A stretch of 64,000 bases of DNA from Charina bottae (GCA_023362775.1 JALMGJ010000063.1:1278501-1342500); one strand, 5' to 3'. Positions 32,663 to 44,425 are shown, counted from the first letter of the stretch. Notes: a model not told the origin generated them from the sequence alone. Program-made: numbers and translations.

Positions 32663-35397
32663 TTTTGTTGTTTATTCAGTCACTTCTGACTCTTTGTGAC
32701 TTCATGGACCAGCCCACACCAGAGCTTCCTGTCAGCCGTCGCCATCCCCAGCTCCCCCACGGTCGAGTCTGTCACCTCCAGAATATCATCCATCCATCTT
32801 GCCCTTGGTCGGCACTCTCAGAATTTTCCTCCAACACCACAGTTCAAAAGCATCTATCTTCCTTCGCTCAGCCTTCCTTATGGTCCAGCTCTCGCATCCA
32901 TAGGTTACTACGGGGAATACCATTGCCTTAACTATGTGGACCTTTGTTCTCAGTGTGATGTCTCTGCTCTTAACTATTTTATCGAGATTTGTCATTGCTC
33001 TCCACCCAAGAAGTAGACGTCTTCTGATTTCCTGGCTGCAGTCAGCGTCTGCAGTAATCTTTGCGCCTAGAAATACAAAGTCTGTCACTGCCTCCACTTT
33101 TTCTCCCTCTATTTGCCAGTTATCAATCATGCTGGTTGCCATAATCTTGGTTTTTTTGAGGTTTAACTGCAACCCAGCTTTTGCACTTTCTTCTTTCACC
33201 TTCGTCATAAGGCTCCTCAGCTCCTCCTCGCTTTCAGCCATCAAAGTGGTATCATCTGCATATCTGAGATTGTTAATGTTTCTTCCAGCGATTTTAACTC
33301 CAGCCTTGGATTCCTCAAGCCCAGCACGTCACATGATGTGTTCTGCGTACAGGTTGAATAGGTAGGGTGAGAGTATACAACCCTGCCGTACTCCTTTCCC
33401 AATCTTAAACCAGTCCGTTGTTCCGTGCTATGTTCTTACCGTTGCTACTTGGTCGTTATACAGATTCCTCAGGAGGCAGACAAGATGACTTGGTATCCCC
33501 ATACCACCAAGAACTTGCCACAATTTGTTATTTTCCACACAGTCAAAGGCTTTAGAATAGTCAATAAAACAGAAATAGATGTTTTTCTGAAACTCCCTGG
33601 CTTTCTCCATTATCCAGCGGATATTGGCAATTTGGTCTCTAGTTCCTCTGCCTTTTCTAAACCCAGCTTGTACATCTGGCAATTCTCGGTCCATGAATTG
33701 CTGGAGTCTACCTTGCAGGATCTTGAGCATTACCTTACTGGCATGTGAAATAAGTGCCACTGTTTGATAGTTTGTACATTCTTTAGTGCTTCCCTTTTTT
33801 GGTATGGGGATATAAGTTGATTTTTTCCAATCTGATGGCCATTCTTGTGTTTTCCAAATTTGCTGGCATATGGCATGCATCACCTTGACAGCATCATCTT
33901 GCAAGATTTTAAACAGTTCAGCTGGGATACCATCGTCTCCTGCTGCCTTGTTATTAGCAATGCTTCTTAAGGCCCATTCAACCTCACTCTTCAGGATGTC
34001 TGGCTCTAACTCACTGACCACACCGTCAAAGCTATCCCTGATATTATTATCCTTCCTATACAGATCTTCCGTATATTCTTGCCACCTTTTCTTGATCTCT
34101 TCTGCTTCTGTTAGCTCCTTGCCATCTTTGTTTTTGATCATACCCATTTTTGCCTGGAATTTACCTCCGATGATTCTAATTTTCTGGAAGAGGTCTCTTG
34201 TCCTTCCTATTCTATTATCTTCTTCCACTTCTGTGCATTGCTTGTTTAAAAATAATTCCTTATCTCTTCTGGCTAACCTCTGGAATTTTGCATTTAATTG
34301 GGCATATCTCCCCCTACTGTATGACTGTTGCCTTTTGCTTTCTTACTGACTGTATAGATGTCCGCCACCTTTGGCTACAAAGGATGTAGTCAATCTGATT
34401 TCGGTGTCGACCATTTGGTGAAGTCCATGTATAAAGTCATCTTTTAGGTTGCTGGAAGAGAGTGTTTGTTATGCACAGTGAGTTGTCTTGGCAAAATTCT
34501 ATCAGCCTATGTCCCGCTTCATTTTGTTCTCCCAGACCATGCTTACCTGTAATTCCAGGTGTCATTTGACTACCCACCTTAGCATTCCAGTCTCCTGTAA
34601 TGAAAACAACATCTCTTTTTGGTGTATTATCCAGTAGGTGCTGCAGATCCTCATAGAACTGATCTACTTCTGCTTCTTCAGCATCTGTGGTTGGGGCGTA
34701 TATTTGGATCACTGTGATGTTAAATGACTTAACCTGAATTCGAATTGAGATCATTCTGTCGTTTTTTGGATTGTATCCAAGCACTGCTTTAGCCACTTTA
34801 TTATTAATTATGAAGGCTACTCCATTTCTTCTGTGGTCCTCTTGTCCACAGTAGTAGATCTGGTGGTCATCTGATGTGAAGTGGCCCATTCCAGTCCATT
34901 TCAGTTCACTCACACCCAAAATGTCTATATTTAATCTTGACATCCCACTAATAACCACATCCAATTTGCCCTGGCTCATAGATCTTACATTCCAGGCTCC
35001 TATGGTGTGTTGATCTTTAGAACATCTGATTCGTCGTTCACCACCAGCACCGTCGGCCGCTAGCTGTCCTTTCGGCTTTGAGCTAGCTGTGTCATCACGT
35101 CTGGGGCTAGTTGAACTTATCCTCTGTTCCTCCCCAGTAGCATTTTGACCATCTTCCGACCTGGGAGTCCCGTCTTCTGATGGTATACCGACATATCTCT
35201 GGTTGTATTGATCCATTTAGTTTTCATGGCAAGAATACTGGAGTGGGTTGCCGTTACCTTCCCCAGGGATCGTATTTAGTCTGACCTCTCTGCCATGACC
35301 TTCCCGTCTTGGGTGTCCCTTCACGGTTTAGCTCATGGTGTCATTGAGGTGCTCAAGCTCCAGCACCACGACAATGTAACAATCTCCTTTGCTGGAG
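32663..35397 (-). mobile_element. RTE/BovB LINE, copy C, with two internal deletions
   Basis: AATGCATTTAT occurs exactly at 32652-32662 and 35398-35408. Both element ends match copy B, including the GCTGGAG 5' end, so this was a full-length insertion. Compared with copy B, about 180 bp are missing at 32814 (GGTCGG joined to CACTCTCAG) and about 320 bp near 34334 (GCTTTC joined to TTACTGAC). It lies inside the L1 3' region, just upstream of the L1 tail. Confidence 0.95.
32786..35216 (-). pseudogene. BovB ORF remains (copy C)
   Basis: Three minus-strand frames remain: 34437-35216 (N-terminus and endonuclease to FQQPKR), 33428-34228 (linker and reverse transcriptase to DQVATVRT) and 32786-33244 (after the YADD region). 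The first deletion removes the rest of the endonuclease and the basic linker. The second removes part of the C-terminal domain. A TGA at 33329-33331 is at the same codon as the TGA in copy B (23972-23974). A further stop near 33428 ends the second frame early. Confidence 0.93.
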
Positions 35398-35452
35398 AAT
35401 GCATTTATAACAGCTGTCAAAAAGATTGGAAGCCGCTCCTTTATATTCCTTC

Positions 35453-35536
35453 CTTCCTTCCATTTCCATTTCCATTTCCATTTCCATTTCCATTTCCATT
35501 TCCATTTCCATTTCCATTTCCATTTCCATTTCCATT
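35453..35536. repeat. (CATTTC)n minisatellite-like tract
   Basis: About 13 nearly perfect copies of a 6-bp unit follow TTCCTTCCTTCC. The tract lies in L1 3' sequence between BovB copy C and the L1 A-tail. The methionine/glutamate frame on the minus strand is a by-product. Confidence 0.96.
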
Positions 35537-35659
35537 TTATTACTTATTCACTATTCTTCCTTATTTTCTTTGTTTCTTTTCTAACATTTGTATTATTTTT
35601 ATCTTGTTAAAAAATTTTTTTCAATAAAAATTATATTAAAAAAAGAAAAGAAAAGCAGC

Positions 35660-36828
35660 ATTCAATGGTATGGTCTATAGTTATAGTTGAAAAAAATCAT
35701 GGATAAAGTTCAAATTTGAAATGCATGGAGGACCGAATCATAATTTTATTGAATCTGGAATGCTTTCATATTGTATAGCAATTAGGTGTATCCATGTTGT
35801 GGTATTGAAATATTCCAAATGTTGTGAACTTGTAATGTTATTAGAGTAATATAAAAATAAAGCAAAAAAAAAACCCAGACGAAAGTAACAAGAATGACAA
35901 TGGGGTCAAGACATCTTCATGGCAAGACTTATATTTTTTCCCCAGTGCTTAGTGGAAGTTATCAATATTAAAGAAGGTATTGTAGTCTAAAGTTTCCCCC
36001 ACCTGAACAGAAGAAACAGGCAAAACTCTATAAAGAGGGGGGATAATCAGTGCTTACCATCTTTTTATCTTTGTTTTCACCAATGTTAAGGCAAAGCCAT
36101 GGCCGCAAGCAAATGCTTCTCAGGTCCAGATGATAGTTGACTTTTCCATCCTGACTTCTGGATGTACTCTAGAGGTTCACCAAAACAAGCAGAAATCCCT
36201 GTTGCACTTGAGCTCAAACCTTCATTGTCAATGGTTGCAGCTGAATGCATTAACACCTAGGGGGGGGGGAATCTCTCTTGCACAAAAGTGGGATTTATTT
36301 CTGATTAAACTTGCGTAGGATTGCATTATGTAACAGGCTTCTCCAAAACTTAGCACTACTTTGAAAGTGAAACATTAGGCATCTCCAAGAATGGCTATGT
36401 GGTTGATACCTGTGCTTTTTCAGCATTCTGATACTTATTTACTTACAATATTTGTAAAACTCAATAGAAAAATAGAAACAGTCCAGGCAGTGGCTTAATG
36501 CTATACAGCAGCCAAACCCACAGGTTGGCTTATTCTGTAAATAAAAGGTGTTGATTTGGTACTGTATGCTACCAAAGGGAACGTAACGTAAGCATTATCT
36601 TGGAGCGGGGATATTCCATCCTTTTCCTGGATGTGTTGCTGTTAGCTTAATACTTTTATTATCAATTGAATTCTGGTTGTTTTCTGCTTTCCTCAAGAGG
36701 TCAAAACTCAAGTAAGTCATTGTTTTGGTTATACTGCAAAAGGTTAAAATTTGAGTGATGACTTCAGGTAACTTTCTGCTATCAGTTTGAGACTGCTATA
36801 GAGCTTGTATATATTTCACTCATTAAAA
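35660..36828. other. No gene recognised; possible retrocopy tail at 35860
   Basis: AATATAAAAATAAAGCAAAAAAAAAA near 35850-35875 looks like a polyadenylated 3' end, perhaps of an unidentified retrocopy. The rest is unique-looking. Confidence 0.4.
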
Positions 36829-37158
36829 TTTTTTTTTGGTGCCTTCGAGTCTGTTGACTGCCTGGACAAGTCCCTGCAGTTTTCTTGGCAAGGTTTTTCG
36901 GAAGTGGTTTGCCATTGCCGCCTTCTTCCTAGGGCTGAGAGAGAGGACTGGCCCAAGGTCACCCAGCCGGCTTTCATGCCTAAGGCGGGACTAGAACTCT
37001 CAGTCTCCTGGTTTGCTATTGGCTCCTTCCTAGGGCTGAGAGACAGGGACTGGCCCAAGGACACCCAACTGGCTTTGTGCCTAAGGCGGGACTAGAACTC
37101 ACGGTCTCCCGGTTTCTAGCCTGGTGCCTTTCTAACTACTACATCAAACTGGCTCTCC
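36829..37158 (-). mobile_element. BovB-tailed tRNA SINE (type II) with internal duplication
   Basis: On the minus strand the head near 37158 reads GAGAGCCAGTTTGATGTAGT, with a B-box GAGTTCTAGTCCCGCC. The body is GGTGACCTTGGGCCAGTC, the 3' part ACTGCAGGGACTTGTCCAGG, and the tail is A-rich. The middle section CCTAGGGCTGAGAGA...GCGGGACTAGAACTC appears twice (about 36925-37010 and 37027-37100), so this copy is about 90 bp longer than that at 53598-53830. Confidence 0.88.
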
Positions 37159-38888
37159 TTTCATGTTTTTATACTGGTAGCCAGATCTGATATCTTCAGG
37201 TTCCATTCTGTTAACACTGCATCTCTTTTTGGGGAGGAGGTTATAAATACTCCAGCCTCTAGGTCTAGCAGTTATCCATGTTCCAGGGAAAGGACAGAAA
37301 AGGAAGGTGGTCTGTCATCATACATCATTTCCCATCCACAGTCTAGATAAGAACAAAGTACCTTGTGCAATATATAATTTGGCTGCTTGACCCTTGTTTA
37401 CTTGCATTTCCACTTGGTTGAAGCTTCCAACTATTTATAAATTATCTAGGAAAGCAGAGGAAATCAGGGTTGTTTGCTTCTCAGTCTGACTCAGCTATAA
37501 CCTATGTTGGCCCCGCACACAAAAATACAATCCAGCTGAAGCAGCAATTTTCTTAGTTATGCTGCATCTTGTTCTACTGTAAAAGGCCACTTTGAACATT
37601 GACCACAGGAAGTGGACTAAATGAAGAAATGTTAAATCAAATGATTTTATTGAAATAGGACACTCTTTCAAATATTTGATTGTTTAAGAGCTGCATGCTA
37701 ACAACTAACAAGGTCAGCGCACAATTAAGCATGTGTGACAGTGTTGGACTGCACCTCTTTTGCATTTTTATTCCGAGCATAGAGCCCAAGCGAGATCTCA
37801 AATCTCAATTTATTGGACTTGCTATTGGAATTAAAACTGTTCCAAAGTTCATGAACTTTTTTTTTAAGGAAAACCAGTGAAAGTGGTTGGAATCTGAATG
37901 TACTGACCATTATATTTTGGGTAGCTTTCCATTCCTCCTTCCTCCTCTCCAGTACCTTTCAGACCTTCAGTTTCCAACCTTTAAAAAAAACAACAACCCA
38001 CAGAGAGGACTGAATAGCTATTAATGCAAAGCAAATTGAGGTAGTCCAAGGAAGTGGTGGGGGTGATTCAGAAAGCAGTGGGATTCATCCTCCTGGGGAA
38101 GAGTCTGGTATTGAAGGCAGTTTGGTCATGTATCACTTTCTTGGACAACGCTAGAGGCATGATTTTTTTAAAGGATAATATTATTGGTCTTTTAAAAATA
38201 TATATGCTGTGCTCTATAATTTTAATATTAAAAAGTACAAGGAAGGTCAAAAATCATCTAGACTTTTTCGGTAAAATGGGATCTCCTTCCACATCCAGTA
38301 AGGGTAGCAGCGATAGTCACTGATGTGCATTGGGGTTGATGGGACCAAGGGTAGGGGCAGCTATTGTAAGCTTATCCATAGGTAGAACCCATTTTATCCA
38401 AAACAGAATCTGTGGTAGACAGAGGGCTTCAGAAGGCAAGTCATTAAGGCAAGTACTCTGTCTTCTATGGATGAACCTGGTTCATCAAATATAACACAGA
38501 AGACTGAAGAAGGAAGTGTCTCAACCATGTAACAGCACAGAAATATATCTTTGCCTGCATTTTTTCCTGCTCCAACAGCAATCACACAGTATGCGAACAG
38601 AGGCAAACAGGTTTTATTAAGTAGGGGAGGTTATAAGCATCATGAAAGCACCAGTAGCTGCTCTTCAGACAAATGATGAAGTCTTACACGATGTCCATTT
38701 TCCAAAGCATGTGAATGTACATTCTCCTTAAGGGCCATACTGGAGCTGGTGACATGGGAATTGAGCAATGCTGATAGATTGAATGTGGCTGTTCCACACC
38801 CACAGGAATAAGAAGAAATGGGACCAATCAATATACATAGTACTTCATAAGGCATATATGCTTAAATGTTGGTCTCATCACTAATTTA
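37159..38888. other. No gene or repeat recognised
   Basis: The sequence is unique-looking and AT-rich with short ORFs only. Confidence 0.45.
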
Positions 38889-39089
38889 AGTTTAAGGTTC
38901 CCCCTGCACATTTGTGCAGTCGTGTCCGACTCTAGGGGCCGGTGCTCATCTCTGTTTGTTAGCCGAAGAGCCAGTGTTGTCCGAAGACGCTTCCACGGTC
39001 ATGTGGCTGGCATGACGCACGCGGAACGCTGTTACCTACCCACCGAAGTGGTACCTATTCATCTACTTGCATTTGCATGCTTTCGAATT
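38889..39089 (-). mobile_element. Type I SINE, head missing
   Basis: The tail (GTTCCCCCTGCACATTTGTG, on plus) and body are present to GCATTTGCATGCTTTCGAATT. The tRNA-like head is absent, so the copy is 5' truncated. An ACAY-rich stretch follows it. Confidence 0.9.
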
Positions 39090-40499
39090 AGGCTCAGCTG
39101 ATGACCAGTATTGTGAGCAGTTGTCTCTACTATATGTGCAGATCAGTGGATAAGTACACATTAATGAATTTTGAGGGGCGAGAATATGAATATAGGACTG
39201 TATGATGGCATTTATACGTATAGGTGTATGTGTTGTATGTATGTATGGATGGATGTGAGAATGGATGTAGATATATTCATGAGACATAGGCACACCCACA
39301 ACTCACAAATGCCAGGCACAGTGGCTGTATTTGGGGAGGGGGGGAGAAATGTTTGCAGCACACATACACATGCTTATTAATGCACTTAATGACCAGCATA
39401 CAAGCGCCCATCAAGGTACTCATTGACTCCCATGAAAACGTAACCTATGGGTAAGTTACTAGTGATACCAGGTGTATTTTTTTTCTAATTTTGGAATGAT
39501 CTGGAATTTTGTATCCAAACTTATTAACCTTATTGAGAGAAAATCTTTCCCATCCCATTCTGAGTTGCTTGTCTGCATGGACTATTTTTAAACTAAGGAG
39601 TGCTTTTTTTTTTTTGCCACCTTTGATTAAGCTTAAGATATCTGTTCTTAAGGAAGGAAAAGTAACTTTTTGGTGACCATGTATTTAGAAAAAATGTAGA
39701 CACTGGAATATCCAGGAGGTGGTCTGACTAAGGTTTAAGCAAGTGAATACCAACCTAATTCATGCACCAGCCATTTTGGCTCTGGCGTTGCGTGCGCAAA
39801 CCAGTCTAACAACTGGCCTGTCTAGGCCAAGTAGGAATCCTGTCTGCCATCCGGGTGTAGCTCCCACACAGCAAGGAAGAAAGGCCAATGTTGGGAGAGC
39901 TCTGTGTGGAACAGAGAAGTTTCTTTGCCTCAGCCCTGTTGCCCCAGATGCTGCCAATGGAGCATGGCTGGAAGAAGCCCTATCAGGTGCACTGCACATA
40001 GCTATTCCTGCTGCCTTCATAGGGGCAGTATTGTGCCCCCCTTTGCAATAGGAGGCAGCCCCCCCCCCCCGTTTATCAGGATTTGATGAGTGACACCCCT
40101 GCTTCTGCCTGCCTTCCCCAAAGCAGCTAGAGAACGCTCTGAATGATGCTGGCTTCCCCGTGCCCATCTGCTCTCCCCATCTTGGCTGGGGCAGGCTGAG
40201 AGAAGCCACTGGGAGGAAGGATAAAGGGAAAGCAAGAAGGACTGAGCTAGTTGATGTGGGATACCAGCAAGCACAACTGGTAGAGAGGGAGTAGAGACAA
40301 AGGAGCTTCTGGAGCAGGGGGTGCCAGGGCAGTAAATCTCATGGTTGCCAAGTTCTGACTGGGATCCAGGGTTGGGTGTGTAAGCCCGGATTTCACACAA
40401 ACAGCTAGATCACTGCCAGTCTGCACTCCCCCTCCCCTTGGCCCGGCCAAAAGCTCCGTCCAGGCAGAGTGGAGACAAGCGTGATCTCCTTCAAATTGT
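39090..40499. other. No confirmed gene; GC-rich part at 39740-40500
   Basis: GTAT/GGAT short repeats lie near 39230-39270 and a poly-T tract at 39606-39618. From 39740 on the sequence is GC-richer with overlapping ORFs of 86-149 codons on both strands. None is recognisable. Part of this may be the interior of the hAT element that ends at 40547. Confidence 0.4.
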
Positions 40500-40547
40500 G
40501 CTTGCAACTGTCATGGAGGGTTGTGACCCATAGTTAGAGAACCACTG
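40500..40547 (-). repeat. hAT-type terminal sequence, partner end not found
   Basis: Minus-strand reading starts CAGTGGTTCTCTAACTATGG and continues GTCACAACCCTCCATGACAG, a typical start of hAT non-autonomous elements. I could not find the opposite end or the 8-bp duplication. L1 ORF2 sequence starts directly to its right. Confidence 0.55.
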
Positions 40548-40640
40548 GATTATTCCATTAATTGGAGTAAGTCTCATATACTTCCTATGGACTCTAATGC
40601 ATCTGTGGATATCTATAAGACCTAGGTTTTCACTTGGTGT

Positions 40641-40913
40641 TTGGATTTTTCAGTATCTTGGAATAATTATCTGAAGAAACATGTATTTATTTCAGACTGT
40701 TTATCTCAGATAAATATTGATATATATAGATGGTTAAAAAACCCTAACCGCTTACATGGAAAGATAAACACTGTAAAAATGAATGTCATTTCAAGATTAT
40801 ATACTCAGAGGAATCCCCATATTAATATCTTTAAGTTAGTTCAAGCAGATGAGTTATTAAGAAGGTTTATATGGGAAAGGCAAACTGCTAGATTTTTAAA
40901 ATCTAAATTTTGA
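40641..40913 (+). pseudogene. L1 ORF2 thumb-region fragment
   Basis: The 90-codon frame contains LSQINIDIYRWLKNPNRLHG, KINTVKMNVISRLYTQRNPH and LLRRFIWERQTARF. It matches the L1 ORF2 stretch downstream of the reverse transcriptase catalytic core (xxKINxIKMxxLPxxLYLF...FIWxxKxPR). It ends at a stop before the C-terminal cysteine region. Confidence 0.8.
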
Positions 40914-41244
40914 TTACCATATGATTTTATGGGATTTAATTTTCCTGATTTTCAGCTTTATTACTGGGCCTATATTTTGACTTCAACACAAGCAACCAGG
41001 TAAAAAGACCACCATGAGCGCAATTAAGTTGTTATCTGACTCCCACAATATCATGGTAGGAGTTTGGTTCTGGGAAAACTCTTATCACAGTTCTACTGTA
41101 ATTCCTGCTTTAAAGGCTGCAGGACATATTTGCTAGACATTGGGATAGCTATATAATTTTGACTCTTATTCACATAACAAACTTTGGGATATCAAAGTTT
41201 GAAAACCCCAAGAAATTGTTTTTTTTTCTTAATTCATGGACTAG

Positions 41245-41560
41245 GTAGGTTTTCCCCTGCACAGTCGTGTCTGACTCTAGCGGCCGGTGCTCATCTCCAT
41301 TTCTTAGCTGAAGAGCCAGCACTGTCCAAAGATGCTTCCATGGTCATATGGCCAGCATGATGCGCGTGGAATGCTGTTACCTACCCACCGAAGTGGTACC
41401 TATTTATCTACTTGAATTTGCATGCTTTCGAATTGCTAGGTTGGCAAGAGCTGGGGCAAGTGCGGGAGCTCACTCCGTCACGCAGGGCTCGGGTCTCGAA
41501 CCGCCAACCTTCCGATCGACAAGCCTGGCGTCTTAACCACTGAGCCATCGCACCCCCCTT
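41245..41560 (-). mobile_element. Type I SINE, full length, inserted in L1
   Basis: The flanking 13-mers are identical: ATTCATGGACTAG at 41232-41244 and 41561-41573. The head ends at the plus-strand GAGCCATCGCACCCCC, and the tail begins GTAGGTTTTCCCCTGCACAG. Mutations in the GTGC-rich tail and body give it a mid-age look. The long duplication proves target-primed reverse transcription. Confidence 0.94.
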
Positions 41561-42330
41561 ATTCATGGACTAGTAACATTTAGAACAGTTAATTGCCAAT
41601 TAACTTGGCAGTCAAATGAATTACTACAGGAAAAAATTGGAGTATCTAAAACTGCCAAATGGCATCCTATTCAATTAAAATATATTTTGATTTTGGCCCA
41701 GACGCATTAACAACATTTAAAAATCTTGAATTATTAGTATTGAAATGTGTTTTAGATTATTCTAAATTTACTTCCTTATTTTTAGACTCTGAAAGATGTT
41801 AATTATTGGCAAGAATGTTGGATAAAGAGTTGGACTATCACAAATCAACCAACCAATAGTGAACGGTCTTAAAGAATATTAAATATGATTCCTGTCTTAA
41901 AATGAGAGTAATTCAACAAAATGTTTTTTTTGTGTTTATTGGACACCACAGAGAATGTTTAGAAAGGGTTAGCATTCAGGAGAGGACATGTGCCTTACCA
42001 ACTTGCCCCACTTTTGTTTCATTTTGGTTTAATAACCATAGATTATTAATATGGTTTGGAGAAAAGCAATTTGGTTTACTGATGTAAATGTGGTTTTGAA
42101 TTATATGTGCAAAATTTGGAAATCATATGAAGAACAATGGATTTAACAAGCATGAAACCTAGCAAAGTAGTTTTATAAGATGGAAAAAGAGCGCCACCCT
42201 GTATTTGTAGTTTCGTATTGATAATACAGTACATGTTTGCTCTCTCTTTATGATTGGACTTTTTATTGAAAAAATAGTCAAGGTTTAATGCTATGTTGAG
42301 AAGCCTAGTTGTTTTCTACATGTATTAGAA

Positions 42331-42649
42331 CAGGGGTCCCCAACCTTTTTGGTGCCAGGGACCGGTTTCAAAAGACGATTTTTCCACAGACTGGGGGGGG
42401 CGGGGTTTCTGGGATTTCCGTGGACCAGGGGGCGGGGTTTCCAGGATTTCCACGGACCGGGGGCGGGGTTTGTGGGCAGGAGCCAATCGCACGCACTGGG
42501 GGCAGGGTTTGCAGGCGGGAGCCAATCACAAGCACCAGGGGGCGGGATTTGCAGGCGGGAGCCAATCGTGTGGAAGGGGGCGGGTTTGCGGGCAGGAGCC
42601 CCACGGCCCAGTTCCTAACAGGCCATGGCCCACAGGTTGGGGACCCCTG
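42331..42649. mobile_element. hAT element with GC-box/CCAAT-box array
   Basis: TATTAGAA is repeated exactly at 42323-42330 and 42650-42657. The ends are CAGGGGTCCCCAACCTTTTT and the complement of CAGGGGTCCCCAACCTGTGG. The interior is a tandem array of six units of about 33-38 bp that begin GGGCGGGGTTT or a close variant. Units three to five end AGCCAATC, the last ends AGGAGCC, and the first two carry TTTCCGTGGACC in place of the CCAAT part. The copy at 30997-31208 has only two units. Confidence 0.94.
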
Positions 42650-42744
42650 TATTAGAACATACTTTGCCCTTTTTCTTTCTTTTCTTTTTTCTTTTTTTAC
42701 ATCATTTTCCCTCTTTTTTTCTATATATGAAAGGAAATAAATAT

Positions 42745-43655
42745 GTTTTGCTGAGTGATACCAGCCTACAATCACTCAAGGAATTCCATGGCTGGCTGTG
42801 AATTTGAACTTGGTCTCCCTGGCCCAGGTGCAGCACTTGATCCAAGTGCGACGGATTTTGGATTGTGGAGGGGACTTAGTGAGACAGCTTGTGAGAGGGC
42901 TTGGGCACTTGCTCTTTAAAGAAAACATATCATGGGCCTAATTTTCTGAGCATACTGAAAATAGCTCTTGGGGATTCAGAATCTGTTTGGAATGTTATCT
43001 TCTTACTGTGGTTCAAATTATGTTGTTCTTCCTTTAGTAGAAGATCTAAACATTCCAAATATAGCAGGAAAATATCAGTTCTCAACTACAAGCAAGGATA
43101 AATATCAATCTTTTTTTTTTTTGCTGAAATTTGTTTTCCTCTTGTCATATGTGATCCTTTGAGGGCATCTTTAATTCTTTGAAAGAGAGTTGTGAGCTTT
43201 TCCCCAGAGTGATCCAAAGTTCTGAAATGGAAATGTTCATGAATAATTGAGCTTACCCAGCTTGTCTTTTACAGTATTTCCCCCCTGTAAAAGTTTCAGA
43301 GACAGTTATGTATTTCTGTCATACTATATGATATGCATTTGTTACCTAATATTTATATGCATTAAATAATTTGGTCTACTTGGCAGCCATCCCCTAATTA
43401 TTTTCATATGTACATCTTTTGGTTTACTACACTAGAATTCTGCTGAGTGACTGACAGGTTGATCATTAAGAAAACTGGGTTATTTCATTATTATTTTTTA
43501 AAATTATCACTCAGAGAAAGTCTGCATCTTCAGTAACATTCTTTTGTATTATATCTGGCTAGCTTGATCATTCTTCTATATTTTTTGGCTGTATTCAGCT
43601 GAGAATATTGGTTTGGTCAAACTGTTTCCATACCAAGGCTGGAGAGACCATTAGA
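42745..43655. other. No gene or repeat recognised
   Basis: AT-rich unique-looking sequence with no protein-like ORF. Confidence 0.45.
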
Positions 43656-43663
43656 AGCGTATT

Positions 43664-43890
43664 TTTTTTAATCTGATCAATCGTGTCCGATTCTTGGAGG
43701 CTGCCTGGACTAGTCCCTGCAGTTTTCTTGGCAAGGTTTTTCAGAAGTGGTTTGCCATTGCCTCCTTCCTAGGGCTGAAAGAGAGAGACTGGCCCAAGGT
43801 CACCCAGCTGGCTTTTTGCCTAAGGCGGGACTAGAACTCACGATCCCGTTTCTAGCCTGATGCTTTAACCACTACACCAAACTGGCTCTC
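43664..43890 (-). mobile_element. BovB-tailed tRNA SINE (type II)
   Basis: The flanks AGAAGCGTATT (43653-43663) and AGAAGCATATT (43891-43901) form an 11-bp duplication with one mismatch. On the minus strand the head is GAGAGCCAGTTTGGTGTAGT GG, with the body GTGACCTTGGGCCAGTCTCT. The end is GAATCGGACACGATTGATCA followed by an A-rich tail. The CGGACACGATTGA end resembles the BovB 3' end, which points to BovB-driven copying. Confidence 0.93.
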
Positions 43891-44369
43891 AGAAGCATAT
43901 TAGGGATAGAGAGAAAACTGGACGCCGGTTCTCAATTCTTAACCTCCTTAATAAATAAATGCACCTTGTATAATGCCACTTGCTTTGCTTCAAAGCATAG
44001 ATGAATTTCTCATTAGCATTATGTTCCATTCTCCTTTGGGTTTGCCATTCCCATCACACAGATGAGCTAGACAAGTGGGATAAATTGAAATTAACATTTC
44101 GTTCAGACTATGTTTACATTTCATTAGCTATTATATGGGAAACAAATCAACCATTTCCCTTTCTACCATCTTTACATTCTCCACAAGGAAAACGTGATTA
44201 TGCATTCCCATGCAGTCATTCAAAACCTTTTGGTCAAATGAATGAAAAGCCATCCTTTCCGTGCCAAAGTTGCAAAGTTGCCTGGGCCCCTGAGTGCATG
44301 AAGGGACCCGTCTGGCTATGTGGATGATGGTTGCTTTTCTCAGCTGCTGTGTATTTTAATTTTTATATG

Positions 44370-44425
44370 TATTATACATGTATTATACATATACATGTAT
44401 ATGTATACATGTATATGTATATGTA
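44370..44425. repeat. ATGTAT-type simple repeat
   Basis: Imperfect repeats of TATACATGTATATG, self-complementary. Confidence 0.85.

Larger units (their letters stand above)
29321..35655 (+). mobile_element. L1 LINE carrying several nested insertions
   Basis: L1 sequence runs in pieces: ORF1 from Met at 29321 (MAEMSRKGTSQRSKG) to about 30340; ORF2 endonuclease start near 30880 (RDLIKRARISKYIGSFNP, interrupted, then PIVTLQETYK); reverse transcriptase finger (31380-31640); C-terminal domain (31940-32584); and the 3' end with AATAAAAATTATATT and an A-rich tail at about 35620-35655. Inside it are a BovB 3' fragment, a hAT element, a compound microsatellite and BovB copy C. Large parts of ORF2 between endonuclease and reverse transcriptase, and after 31640, are deleted. 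It cannot move, and it is older than its four inserts. Confidence 0.82.
40550..42740 (+). mobile_element. 5'-truncated L1 with nested SINE and hAT
   Basis: The sequence translates in pieces to L1 ORF2 from just after the reverse transcriptase core: WSKSHILPMDSNAS, FQYLGI, NIDIYRWLKN, HGKINTVKMNVISRLY. It continues with mutated C-terminal sequence past 41580 to about 42180. The 3' region is T/A-rich up to about 42740 (GGAAATAAATATG). A type I SINE (41245-41560) and a hAT element (42331-42649) are inserted. The source is the same kind of squamate L1 as at 29321-35655. Confidence 0.75.

Noticed and set aside
35353..35535. Reading frame of alternating Met-Glu (minus strand) and Phe/Pro or His/Phe (plus)
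   Set aside because: A direct product of the (CATTTC)n array, not a protein.
39743..40400. Overlapping ORFs up to 149 codons on both strands
   Set aside because: No motif is recognised; the composition is locally GC-rich and next to a hAT end, so mobile-element interior is likelier than a gene.
42390..42600. CRISPR-like array of similar units
   Set aside because: Units are contiguous with no unique spacers and lie inside a hAT element of a vertebrate genome.
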